The translations under genes and the position numbers were made by a program. Shown here one piece after another: positions 10,512-22,013 of a stretch of DNA of 64,000 nucleotides. The notes under the pieces are model-generated. The model had not been told where the DNA came from. It did no database searches and saw only the letters and a list, made by a program, of their open reading frames with translations. Origin of the DNA: Musa acuminata AAA Group (Eukaryota; Streptophyta; Magnoliopsida; Zingiberales; Musaceae); NCBI RefSeq assembly GCF_036884655.1, contig NC_088331.1:19253501-19317500 (forward strand). The letters are read 5' to 3'. Every line of letters starts with the position of its first letter. The stretch's first letter is position 1.

Positions 10512-13034
10512 ATCTCCCCCTTTTTTATAATGACAACCAATCGATGATGGAGTTAACCTCAACTCCCGGAGTTTAAACAAACTCCCCCTATCAATATACC
10601 ATATTGATAGAAACTCTTGGATTCAAAAATCTAAGCAACATGTCATGATAAAATCATGACATATCTCTTGATGATGCAAGCTTGGCATAATCATAGCATC
10701 AGTGTTCATAGTATCAATTCATATATTTCTCCCCCTTTGTCATCAACAAAAAGGAGAATGATATAAGCAAATTTTAAGCATAAGTGCTTGTAATTATTCA
10801 TGTCATAACTAGGTTCATATCATTTTCCAGCAGTGAGTGATAGGATATCAATTATACAAACATCTCAAAGAAAACATGACATGGAGATAGCTTTGAAAAC
10901 TTCTTCCTTTCTATCTGTTATTATCTTTTTGCATGAAGGAGGAAGACTATTTGTGATACATGCTATTTGTGAGTTTACTTCGAGTGAAGTTAAAATTGAT
11001 GAGAGATTAAATCATGCTTCATTTTTACAAGGATCAAGATATGTATGTGAAACAAATCCTTGCAAGTAAAAACACTTTCATCCATATTCATCAAATCCAT
11101 TTCTCAAAAAAATATATTTCACATGATATGTGTATGAGAGATGTATTTGCTAGTTGATTACATATGTCAAAAATCCATGATATGAACTAAACTTGATATG
11201 ACATATGCTTGTTAAGTTCGAAAGAGAGTAATGTATCGAGAAAATCCGATTGTTAGGATCAAGAGAATCTGAAAATGAAATTTGAATCTTTCTTGCATTC
11301 GGATAAGGTTTTGCTATAGATATTCAATTACAATCATGAGGACAAAACATACTTATTATCATGGAAATTTTTGTATCTAAAGCACATAATTTCCAACCTG
11401 TTATTAGGGCATGTAATTGTATAAAATCATCATGGCAATCAAGTGATTTGATCATTCAATCAAGAAAGTCTGAAAATTAATTTTAACAAGTTCAATCATT
11501 CGGAAATATTTTTGCCATAGTTTTTCAAATACAATCATGAAGATAAGACATGCTCATCATCATGGTAGTATGATAGCAAGTTTACAATATACAAGCTAGT
11601 AAAAAAATTTTTAACATTTTAAGACACACAAGCTAGCAATTTTCTCTTTGAGATATGCACATTAGCAACTCTTTCTCCCCCTATGTCATTGGCAAAAAGA
11701 AGGGAAGACCCTTTACATTAATTTCTAAATCATGACAAAGGTAGGTTTCAATCTTATTTGTGCATCATTATATTTTAAAATTCAAACATGCACAATTTCA
11801 AAAACCTTATATTTCATTTATGCATGATACTGAATAAATCAATCAATATTATGAGCATATTATACATGATACTTAAATTTTTAACTATTTATCAATATTT
11901 TGATCATGATACCAAACATTCATCATTTAGAGTATTCATGACATTAAATCAACATTTATAATACATCATTTTAGTAACAACTCATAGCATTTTAAATCAT
12001 GATTTACATCATATGCAATACATCACATCATAATTAAAAAGCTCAAGTATTGCATGCATCATTGCAAATCATAAATGCTTCATATCATGATGGTATCAAT
12101 TTTGTCAAATTATATCCTACCATGCATGATCATAACTTTTCATTTGTATACATCAAAATAAATTAATGAATATTTCATGTATTCATATCATCACATAAGG
12201 AATATCAAGAAGAATTGATAATGAGATTTACGAATCATGTAGACAAATTATGAATATTAAGAGACATATTATGATTCTTTTTAGATAACTCAAATAGCAA
12301 AAAGAAAGAATCATAGTAAGTTATTTTGATTTATAAAAAGAATTCTCAAGTTATAATTCCAAGAAATCATGATTCATTTCAATAAATTTCAATAAGAACA
12401 CAAGGTAGGTGATCTTGATTCATAAATGATTTCAATTTATAAATCATGGGAAACTAAGATTATGATTTCGATAAAACCCATTAAATTCAAATCATCAAAA
12501 TCTCAACATTACTTTCAAGAGATTCAAAATGGCATAGATAATTTTATTAATCTCTTAGTGAAAAAGTCAATAAGGTAGAGAAAAATAAATTTTCAAGAAA
12601 AATACTGTTATCTTTTTAGTTGTTTTAATTCATATGATTTTATTTCATCTATGCCAAACATGTAGCATGTTTTAAAATCGAAAGTGCAAGTTTTATTATG
12701 ACAAAGATCAATAAGGCACTTTCATTAACGTGAAAATCGAAAATCGCAAGATTCATCATCCATAATTATAAAACCAATAAACACAATTTTTAAAATCTCA
12801 AGCATAGAATAAAATCATGGTATCAAAACATCATTATATCATCAAGCATGATTTCATATTTTCAATCAAAATCATTTTGTTTGTTTATCATAAAATATGT
12901 TATTTTCATGATTATTTTCAGAACTACCAGCATGATTATAAATTTTGCATTTTCATTATAAATTTTTTTTTAAAACATGTAATTTTTAAGAAAATTAATT
13001 CTATACTAAAAAATAAAATGCATTATGAAGAGCA
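10512..13034 (-). other. AT-rich non-coding internal region of a Sire unit
   Basis: There are no credible coding regions. From the LTR side it holds the polypurine tract complement, the palindrome CTATCAATAT../..ATATTGATAG (10588-10610), further CTCCCCCTTTGTCAT tracts (about 10728 and 11673) and GCTAGC-containing motifs near 11560-11650. Long AT-rich sequence follows up to gag. The same order is seen in Sire-A1, A2 and B1. Confidence 0.75.
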
Positions 13035-13990
13035 TCATGTAATTTCGAAATAAATTAAGGGGTTTTTTATTACCTCATCGTTGAATGTCGTTAAGGCGTA
13101 GTTTGCCACCTCGCCTTTCTTGATTTTCTCCTCGTCTTCGGAGGAGCTCGATTCATCCCACTTTATGTTCTTCTTCTTTGGCCTCTTCCTTCGTTCAAGT
13201 TTATTATTTATTTTAGTTTTTTGTTTAATAAACTTATTAAGATTTAGTGTTCGAAGTTCAAGTTCATCATTGTCCTCATCACTTGAGTCATCGCTCAAGT
13301 GGTATTCATTTGTCTAGAGTTCCAAATCCTTCGTATTCTTTGGAAGGTGATTTTGTTCATCATGTTCATCATGTGCATTGTGCACCATTTCATATGTCAT
13401 CAAAGAACCAATTAGTTCTTCAAGTGGTAAGTTGTTTAGGTTTTTAGCTTCTTGTATTGCAGTTATTTTTGAATACCACTTCTTAGAAAGAGAACGTAAA
13501 ATCTTTTTTACGAGTTCAAAATCCGAAAAACATTTTCCAAGAGCTCTTAAACTATTGACGACATCCGTGAAACGGGTGTACATGTCGCCTATAGTCTCAC
13601 TTGGTTGCATTCGAAAAAGCTCAAAATCATGCAATAAAATGTTAACTTTCGAGTCTTTAACTCTACTAGTTCCCTCGTGCGTGATTTCAAGTGTTCGCCA
13701 AATGTCAAAAGCCGTTTCGCATGTAGAAATCCGATTGAACTCATTTTTGTCCAAAGCGCAAAATAAGGCATTCATAGCCTTTGCGTTTAAAGAAAAATAC
13801 TTCTTCTCCAAATCCGACCATTCGTTCATCGGTTTAGAGGGATGTTGAAAACCATTTTCAATGATATTCCATAAATCCAAATTCATAGAAATCAAGAACA
13901 CTCTCATTCGAGTTTTCCAATAAGTGTAGTCCAATCCGTTAAACAACGGTGGACGAACAACTGATAATCCCTCTTGAAAGCCATGAAGAG
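13035..13990 (-). pseudogene. Sire gag lacking its start codon
   Basis: Gag reads HGFQEGLSVVRPPLFNGLDYTYWKTRM (DUF4219-type opening), then the UBN2 region to LEELIGSLMTYEM, an acidic Ser/Asp/Glu stretch and a Lys-rich tail ending IYFEIT at 13035. Compared with 27784 about 45 bp are missing between the primer-binding site and HGFQ, removing the ATG; an open frame now enters from the LTR end at 14024. One TAG near 13316 replaces an Arg codon. Like the other Sire gags it stops before any zinc knuckle. Confidence 0.85.
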
Positions 13991-13992
13991 GG

Positions 13993-14004
13993 GCTCTGAT
14001 ACCA
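13993..14004 (-). promoter_or_regulatory. Primer-binding site (tRNA-Met)
   Basis: Complement of TGGTATCAGAGC, two bases from the LTR beginning at 14007. Confidence 0.85.
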
Positions 14005-14826
14005 ATTGTTAGGATCAAGAGCACTAAGAGGGGGGGGGGGGGGTGAATTAGTGCAGCGAAAATCTTTCAACGATAAACACTGCGTTCGAATGATAAAAAC
14101 GATTTATGTGTGAAAGCCGATTCTAAGATTACTTTAAATTAAGATCAAGCGAGATGACATTAAAGTCAATATATGATGGCAGTTTGCAGTTATGATGAAA
14201 ACCAGAATATAAGCGCAAAATGAAATACGACGTTCGTACGAAGAAACTGATTTACGTCTAAATGCTGATTCGTAAATCACTTGATTAGGCGAGATGCAGT
14301 TTAAGCAAGGATATAAAGGTAGTTTGCAATTATGATAGAAATCAAAACGTAAAGGCAAGCTGAAATATGATGATCGTACGAAAAAATAGATTTACGTCTA
14401 AACGCTGATTCGGAAAGTGCAAAGCTTGAAACCCGATCGTATATGCGTAGAAAGCAGTAAGCTTTAGATGAGGTTTGCAGTAAAGATAATATGCTCAAAG
14501 TAAATGCAAATCGAGATTTAGAGTGGTTCGGTCAATCTTGACCTACTCCACTTTTGGCTTCCTCCACCGATGAGGTTACCGACGTCAACTAGAGGCCTTC
14601 CTTCAATAGGCGAAGGCCAACCACCCTTTTACAGTTTCACTCCTTTTGATGGGCTTAGGAGACAACCCTTATAGAATTTTCTCTCCTCTCTTTACAACTC
14701 AGAACTTGGAAGAACAGAGGGAGACGAACTTTTGGCCTTTACAACAATTTTGAGCTCTAAGAATCACAGAAAAATATCAAGATTTCAGTGTTAGTTCATT
14801 GCTCTTTCAGTGCTGAATGGGTGGGG

Positions 14827-14834
14827 TATTTATA
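14827..14834 (-). promoter_or_regulatory. TATA box of the 14007-16100 LTR
   Basis: Minus strand reads CCTATAAATACCCC; the GC-rich array lies directly upstream in transcription direction. Confidence 0.65.
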
Positions 14835-14894
14835 GGCCCCAACCCAGTTCAAATTTGGAGCTCAAAACTGTCAATTCCCGGAATTCCGGGATCA

Positions 14895-15250
14895 GGTGGT
14901 AGCACCTCTTGACTGGAGCGGTTGCATCGCCTGGCAGAGCTCGAAGACTGAGCCTCCGGGTGGTGCTACCTCTAGTCAGGGGCGGTTGCACCTCCTGATA
15001 GAGCTCGAAGACCGAGCTCAGGCGGTTGCGCCTCCTGACTGAGGCAGTTGCACCGCCTGGTAGAGCTCGAAGACTGAGCTCAGGCGGTGCCACCTCTTGT
15101 CAGGGGAGGTTGCACCGCCCAATCTCGCTCGGAGATTGAGCCCCAAGCGGTGCCACCGCCTGGCTGGAGCGGTTGCACCTCCTAGTCTCGCTCGGAGACT
15201 GAGCCCAGGCGGTGCAACCTCCTGCCTTGGGCGGTTCAACCGCTTGGCAG
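14895..15250 (-). repeat. GC-rich tandem array of a Sire-A LTR
   Basis: Units of about 60 bp repeat the words GGCGGTTGCACC, CTGAGCTC and GCTCGGAGACTGAGCCC. They contain short inverted repeats such as GGCGGTGCCACCGCC. The array lies just upstream of the TATA box. Confidence 0.8.
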
Positions 15251-16100
15251 AAATCAGGGTCCGAATGGGTTGATCCATTTGGCCCAATTCGAGTTTTTTA
15301 GGGGCCCAATTGCCCCAAGATTAATTTAATGGGATCACCTCCCATTTCCAACTTAATCAATGTGCTAACTACGATTTTTCCTAAGACATTTACTGTAACT
15401 TGCTCCGGTGCGTCAATCGCTTCTTCCAGCGAGCTTCCGGCGAACTTCCGTCGATCATCCGATGAACCCTCGGTGATGCTCCTGCGGACTTCCGACAAAC
15501 TCCTGGACTTGCGGCAATCCACTTGGCGAGTTCCGACGAGCTTCTTTGGCAAGCTTATGGACTTCTCGGATTTGTTCCCGTAGAACCTCCGGCGACTGTC
15601 CGAACTTCCGTCAAACTCTCGAACTCCCAACGTGATCATTGTCTTGACTCCGGCGCAACTCCTGTTGCATATTTTATTTCCATCATAGTTAATCCTGCAC
15701 ACTTAAAAGAAAACTTTGATCGAGACAATTAATCCTAAGCAATTAACCAAGTTGTCCGGCATGTCATTGGTCACTCGACGCTTCGTCCGATTCTTCGGCG
15801 CATCGTCCTCTCCTGCAGCCTATTGCCCAATTGGTCAGTTGACTCCGCAACTCCGATATCCTTGGCACAATACCCGCTCTTTTTGGCCTGATGCCCGAGT
15901 CCACGGCCCGAAGCCTTCTGTCGATACGTCGACCGATCCACCGGCCCGACGTCCAATCTTTTGACATGTTCCTTCGGCATAATATGATTTTCCTGCTTTA
16001 ATTGTCTCATCCTGATCGAAGCATCCTACGTCACTCAAAACGCAGATTAAATCATAAACATATATCAAGTAGTTTCATTATCAAAATACGAGATTCAACA

Positions 16101-18850
16101 ATATAATCAACATACTTCTCCCCCTTTGTCATCATCAAAAAGGAGAAGTACCACAATCAAGTGTTTGTGATATACAAGTTCAACTCATTGTATGAAAAAC
16201 ATAATATCCATTTTTATCATCATGCAAGTTTGCTATCATCATAGATATACATTGTAGTACGATAGCAAGTTTACCATATACAAGCTAGCAAAATTTTTTT
16301 AACATTTTAAGACACGTAAGCTAGCAATTTTGAGATGTTCAAGAAAGCAACTCTTGCTTCTTGAAATATAAGTTTTGCTAGATGTGCAAGTTAACTTTTT
16401 GCTTCTTGAGATAGGCAAGATAGCACTCCTTGGTGATGTTCAAGATAGCAATTTCTTCTCTTTTGAGAAGTGTAATTTTTTCTTTTTTCTTAAATTATGC
16501 GAGCTAGCAAATTACATTTCTAGCATGTTTTGCTCCCCCTTTGTCATTGTCAAAAAGAAGGGAAGACCCTTGATGTTAATTTCTAAATTATGATAAAGGT
16601 AAATAGCATAGATGAAAATTCAAGTCTTGAATGTCAAAACAATTATTTTATCATGAATATTTCATCATTGCATGCTTCACTATCATACGTTAAAGTATTA
16701 CATGCATAATACCAAATTATCATATATATTTTCAAAACATATAAACTCATCAATATATGCATGATTCCAAATCATCATTCATATTATTTCAATCATTGTT
16801 TCAATCATCACTATAACTCATCATGAACAAAATGTAAAATCATCTAACATGATACAAACATTTATTTTTAAAATACTTATCACTATTTTCATGTATGATA
16901 ATAAAGTATTCATGATACCGAATATTAAATTAATATTTTTAAGTATTTATCACTTCATAATTTTTTGTACCAAACATTTTTCATTTAAAGCATTCATGAT
17001 ACACATCATATGCAATACATCACATACATTATCATAATAAAAAGCATATGCATCATTCCAAATCATAAATATTTCAAATCATCATGGTATTAATCTGTCA
17101 AATTACATCCTGCCATGCATAATCATAACTTTTCCTCATTTTATCATTGTAAACAAGAAAGAATAAGGGAAGAAAAAAATAGTGCAAAATATTTCAATTA
17201 TTTCAAGGCATATAAGCCATAAATCTAACGGCATCATGTCATGAAATATAAGACCTCTTAAATTACAAAAGACATGATTCATTTTATTAAATCTCTTCTT
17301 TTTAAAAATAACAAAAATTATAGGTGTACAAAGAAGAGATTGTGATTAAAAAAAAATCTCAAGTAGTAAATCCAAGAAATCAAGATCATGATTTGAATAC
17401 AAACTCATTCAAATTCAAATCGTCAAATTCATCAAAATCTCAACATTACTTTCAAGAGATTCAAAATGGTATATGTAGATTTATCATAATAATCATCAAG
17501 ATCAATAAAATAGATAAAATAATTTAAAAAAAATATATTTTCCTCTTTTTAGTTGTTTCAATTCATATGATTTTATTTCATTTATGCCAAATAAAAAAAT
17601 GTATCATGTTTAAAACCGAAAGTGTAAGATTTATTATGACGAAGATCAATAAGGCACTTTCATTATGGTAAAAATCAATAATCCATAAATCGCAAGATTC
17701 ATCATGCATAATTTTGAATTATAAAACCATTAAACATGATTTCAAATCAATATGCTCAAGTTTTTTGTATGAAAACATACATCATACTTAAAAATCACCA
17801 TGCATAATTTTGAAATTTATTAAGCATGATCATTATGCATGACATTAAAACATGGTTTCAAAATGTTTAATATTTTCATTACATAATTTCATCATTATGC
17901 ATCATCATATTTTTCAAATTCGAACATGCATAATTTCAAAACCATACATTTCATTTTTCATGCATGATACAAATAAATCAATCATTATTATGAGCATATC
18001 ATACATGATATTCAAGCATTCATGATACATCATTTTGGCAACATGATCATAGCTTTTCAATTGATGGTATCTAAATGTCAAAGTTTATTACATCCTATCA
18101 TGCATGATCATTAACTTCTCATTTGTATTTCATGCATAATTTCATTTCATCACATTAGGAACATCAAGAAGAATTAATTGGGTGATGAGATAAATATTTC
18201 ATGAATACACGGAATTGTATAAAAATCATATCATGAGTATTTTATGCATTCATATCATCACATGAAGAATATCAAAAAGAATTTTGGTGATGAGATACAT
18301 AAATAGTGAACATAAATTTTGAATATCAAGAGACATATTATGATTCTTTTTTAATAACTCAAATAGTGAAAAGAAAGAATCATAATAGACAATCTTGATT
18401 TATAAAATAAATTTTCAAGTTATAATTTTCAGAAATCAAGATAAAAATCGTGGTTAGATGAAACTCATTCAAATCATCAAAATCATCAAAATCACTTTTA
18501 AGATGATCAAATAGATTCATTAAAGTCAATAAGATAGAGAAATTTTTTTTTAAAAAAAAATACTTTTCTCTTTTTAGTTGTTTCAATTTATGTGATTGAT
18601 TTTATATTAGCATGCTCAAATATTTGTTCTTATGTTAAAACCATGCATCAACATTTAGGATCAAAAAATAAATTTTATCATGAAAACCATCAAGTTTAAT
18701 AAACCACAAAAATTATCATGTATAACTTTAAAATCTCATACATAAAATTGTTAAATCATGGTATCAAAATTTTAATATTTTCATTTTAACTTTATGCATC
18801 ATTAAGTATACAATCGTCAAGCTTGACACTTACACTATTTCATATAATAG
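16101..18850 (-). other. Sire internal non-coding remnant without gag
   Basis: It is homologous in reverse to the 3' internal half of Sire-A1 (the tract CTTCTCCCCCTTTGTCATCATC at 16110-16135 corresponds to 39640-39690). About 280 bp with the polypurine tract and hairpins are missing next to the LTR. No gag remains; the similarity fades near 18800-18860. Nothing coding is seen. Confidence 0.7.
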
Positions 18851-18981
18851 ATCAATCTTAGATGGAAGCCAAGATGATCTATGAAGTGTATAAGAAATTT
18901 CATTCAAAAAAGATTGCAAATAGATGGGTTAAGGCAACAATATGTGGCTGAAATTTTTTGCAGCACAGATTTTTAGTTATA

Positions 18982-19340
18982 GCAGATTGGATGTAAAAGA
19001 TCAGTGGTTTATATTGAAAATTTTTTGATGAAACGAAAGGAAAATCCACTGTTAGGAACTATCAAAGCTATCATATAAATTTCATAGAGATTTGGATAGA
19101 AATAACATAGTATCAAGATAAAAAAGCAGTGCTATGCGGTGGAAATTTTATAGGGCGGATTTTCAAGTATAACAGATTAGATGTAAAATATCAATTGTTT
19201 ATATTGAGAATTTTTTGACAAAACTAAAGGAAAATTTTCTGTTATGAAGTGTCAAAGATGTCATAAAAATTTCATAGAGATTTGGATTGAAAAAACACAA
19301 TAGCAATATCAAACAGACGGTGTTATACGGTTGGAATTTT
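18982..19340. repeat. Direct repeat, period about 181 bp
   Basis: CAGATTGGATGTAAAAGATC at about 18983 and CAGATTAGATGTAAAATATC at about 19164 start two similar units of about 181 bp, diverged at many positions. Confidence 0.7.
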
Positions 19341-19629
19341 GCAATATATCTTTTGTCGTAGAGATGAAAACTTTGTGACGAAAAGTTTATGCAGAAATAT
19401 AGGAATAGTTTTTTTGAGATTTTCAAATAAGGATAACTAAATTACAACAGCAGTAAGGTAGAAAACTATAACCTGTTGCAATTCACGGGGAGATCAAAAG
19501 ATGATCCGTGGTGGTGGAGATGATTACAGAATTTGATGACGATCTTTTAAGCAATTGTGGGAATTGCTTTAGATGGTTGTGGAGGGTTGATAGATAGCTA
19601 TGGAAGGGCAGCGAGACACCAAGAACGCT

Positions 19630-19641
19630 GCTCTGATACTA
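19630..19641 (-). promoter_or_regulatory. Primer-binding site of element Y
   Basis: The complement reads TAGTATCAGAGC, one change from the tRNA-Met match, two bases from the LTR at 19644. Confidence 0.75.
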
Positions 19642-19643
19642 GG

Positions 19644-20075
19644 TGTTAGAACCCTTGTAGATTCTAAACTTGGGGTTGATCTCTTTAGGGGATCGGCCTC
19701 CTTGGAACTCTATAGGGGTTCCTCCCTCTAAGTTACTGCTCAAAGGCTACTGAAAAGATTTATCTATTACTTATGAAAAGAGGTGAAATACATGACTATT
19801 TATAGGGCTTCTAAACCCTAACTCCTAATAGGACTCTTAAGACTCCTACTTCAAACCAACTCCTAATAGGACTCCTACTCAAGACTCCTACTTATAACCA
19901 ACTCCTAATAGGACTCATATTCAAGACTCCTATTCCTTTACAACTCCTTATTCTTCTCTAAGAAATAGCCTCCTAACCCTAGCCGACCACTTCACCTCTT
20001 TAATAGGGGTCGGCTTAGCTAGGTTTTACATGAATGTCCCTCTCAATTAGGACTCTCCTAGCTAGAGTCCTAACA
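19644..20075 (-). mobile_element. 5' LTR of element Y (432 bp)
   Basis: The LTR runs TGTTAGAACCC..GTCCTAACA. The minus strand contains a TATA box (CCCTATAAATAGTC, near 19798-19806) and TCCTAATAGGACTCC-type short repeats. It abuts Copia-T2 RT at 20076. A partial copy lies at 8739-8956, but the flanks of the two do not match, so they are not simply the two ends of one insertion. Confidence 0.8.
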
Positions 20076-22013
20076 GAATCCCTCAGACTGTATCGTATAC
20101 ACCTTCTCCTTAAGGTTGCCATTGAGGAATGCAGTTTTTACATCCATTTATAAGATCTTATAATTATAGTGTGCTACAATAGCCAATAGAATTTGGATGG
20201 ATTTTAGCATGGCTATGGGTAAGAAGGTTTTGTCATAGTCAATATCTTGCCTTTGTCGATATCCCTTAGCCACTAGTCTTGCTTTATAGGTCTTTACCTT
20301 TCCATCTACTCCGATATTTTTCTTAAAGATCCACTTGCAACCGATAGGTACAATACCTTTAAGTGCATCAACTAGGTTCCAAACCTTTTGGGAGTACATA
20401 GAATCCATCTCAGAATTCATGGCTTCTTGTCACTTCCCGGAGTCTATACTCATAGTAGCCTCCTCATAGGTCTGAGGATCAATATCCTCAACATCTTCTC
20501 CTCTAATATGTCCCACATATCTCTCAAGAGGATTGGATATTCTGCTGGACCTATATAAAGTTAGAACTTGTGTGTTAGGTACCTGAACAGACTCGGGTTG
20601 TAGAGTGGTGCTTGAGCTTGGTTCTCCAACCTCGCTCAACTCTATCATGCACCCACTATCTTCGCCAAGAATGTGTTCCTTCTCAAAGAACATTGCTCTT
20701 TAGGCTACAAAGACCTTTTGGTCCTCGAGATGATAGAAATAATACCCACAAGTTTCCTTGGGGTATCCCATAAATTTGCATCACTTTGTCCTCGATTCTA
20801 ACTTATCAGGGTTGTGTCTTTTAACATGGGCAGGGCAGCCCCAAATCTTAACAACCTTAAGATCGGGCTTCTTCCCTTTCCATATCTCATATGGTATAGA
20901 TACTACTGACTTAGTTGGAACTCTGTTCAGAAGGTAAGTTGCGGTCTCTAGGGCATATCCCCAGAATGAGATGGGTAGGTCAGCGAAAGTCATCATGGAC
21001 CGTACCATGTCTAATAGCGTACGATTTCTCCTTTCAGACACACCATTGAGCTGAGGTCTATAAGGAGGTCTCCATTGGGATAATATCCCATGGTCCTTGA
21101 GGAACTAAGTAAACTCTATACTTAAGTACTCATCTCCTCGATCTGATCGAAGAGTCTTAATACTCTTTCCAATCTGGTTCTCTACTTCATTCTCATACTC
21201 TCTGAATTTCTCAAAGGCCTCGGACTTGTACTTCATTAAGTACACATATTCATACCTTGAGAAATCATCTGTAAAGGTAATGAAGTAGGGGTAACCACTA
21301 ATGGTATGAGTTGACATGGGTCCACATACATCACTATATATGAGTTCCAATAGTTCAGTGGCTCTCTCTCTAGTTCCACTAAACGGAGAGTTGGTCAGTT
21401 TTCCACGAAGGCAAGGCTCGCAAGTGGCATATGACTCATAGTCAAATGGATCTAGATATCCATCATTTAGTAACTTTTGAATCCTTCTCTAATGGATGTG
21501 ACCTAGCCTACAATGCCACATGTATACACTATTTACCTCATCTCGTTTCCTCTTAGACATATTTACATTTATGATATGTGGAGTAGTGTCTAGCATAAAC
21601 AAACCATTATGCAATGTTCCTTTCGTGATGATCTCATTATCTAATAATATCGAACAACCATTGTTCTCAAAAACTAATTTATATCCACTGACTATCAAAC
21701 ATGAAATGGAGATAATATTTTTGATAATAGAAGGAACAAAATAACATGCATCTAATGCAATAAAAGCTCCACCAGGTAGATGTAGGGCGACATCGTCAAT
21801 AGCTACTATAGTAACTTTGGCTCTATTGCCCATCTTGAGGTCCATCTCGCCTCTCTTTAGCCTCCTAGGCCTTGCCAGAACCTATAATGAATTGCATATA
21901 TGATAAGCACCATTAGTATCCAATACCCATGTGTTATCATAAGAGTCTGACAAATGGAGACTGATCATGAATATACCTGAAGCTTCGCCAAACTTCTGTT
22001 TCGCCCTCTCTGT
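20076..22013 (-). pseudogene. Copia-T2 protease-integrase-RT fragment
   Basis: From right to left: a protease region with WVLDTN (Asn after Asp-Thr where Gly is expected, 21900-21925); pre-integrase WHCRLGHIH followed by a stop (near 21487); integrase core with YSDVCGP and SDRGDEY and a TAG at 21107-21105; integrase C-terminus (21041-20781); and the start of RT to the KTAFLNGNL block. RT breaks off at 20076, before YVDD, where the Y LTR begins. RNase H and the 3' LTR are absent. Gag lies on the other side of Sire-A2 (30463-31247). Confidence 0.85.
22009..22013. repeat. Left TSD of Sire-A2
   Basis: TCTGT here and TCTAC at 30458-30462 flank Sire-A2. The intact site in Copia-T1 (near 3114) reads TCTGC, so each copy carries one transition. 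Confidence 0.75.

Larger units (their letters stand above)
14007..16100 (-). mobile_element. Sire-A LTR, 5' LTR position
   Basis: The 2094-bp LTR, TGTTAGGATCAAGAGC..GAGATTCAACA, has the same length and layout as both LTRs of Sire-A1. It has the stem around a G/C tract (14021-14027 and 14048-14054), a TATA box at 14827-14834 and the GC-rich array at 14895-15250. Beyond its outer end lies more Sire internal sequence (16101 onwards), not a clean flank, so two internal regions share this LTR. Confidence 0.9.
18850..19643 (-). other. 5' leader of element Y with direct repeats
   Basis: Non-Sire sequence lies between the Sire remnant and the Y primer-binding site. A unit of about 181 bp occurs twice (from about 18982 and about 19163), with partial units at both ends; a shared core reads TTTCATAGAGATTTGGAT. 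There is no coding frame I can support. Its orientation follows from the primer-binding site and LTR to its right. Confidence 0.6.

Noticed and set aside
14830..15702. Open frames in LTR arrays and the repeated RSTYRQKASG or ITEGSSDDRRKF type peptides
   Set aside because: They recur on both strands of every Sire LTR and map to U3 arrays and promoter sequence, so they are LTR DNA, not genes.
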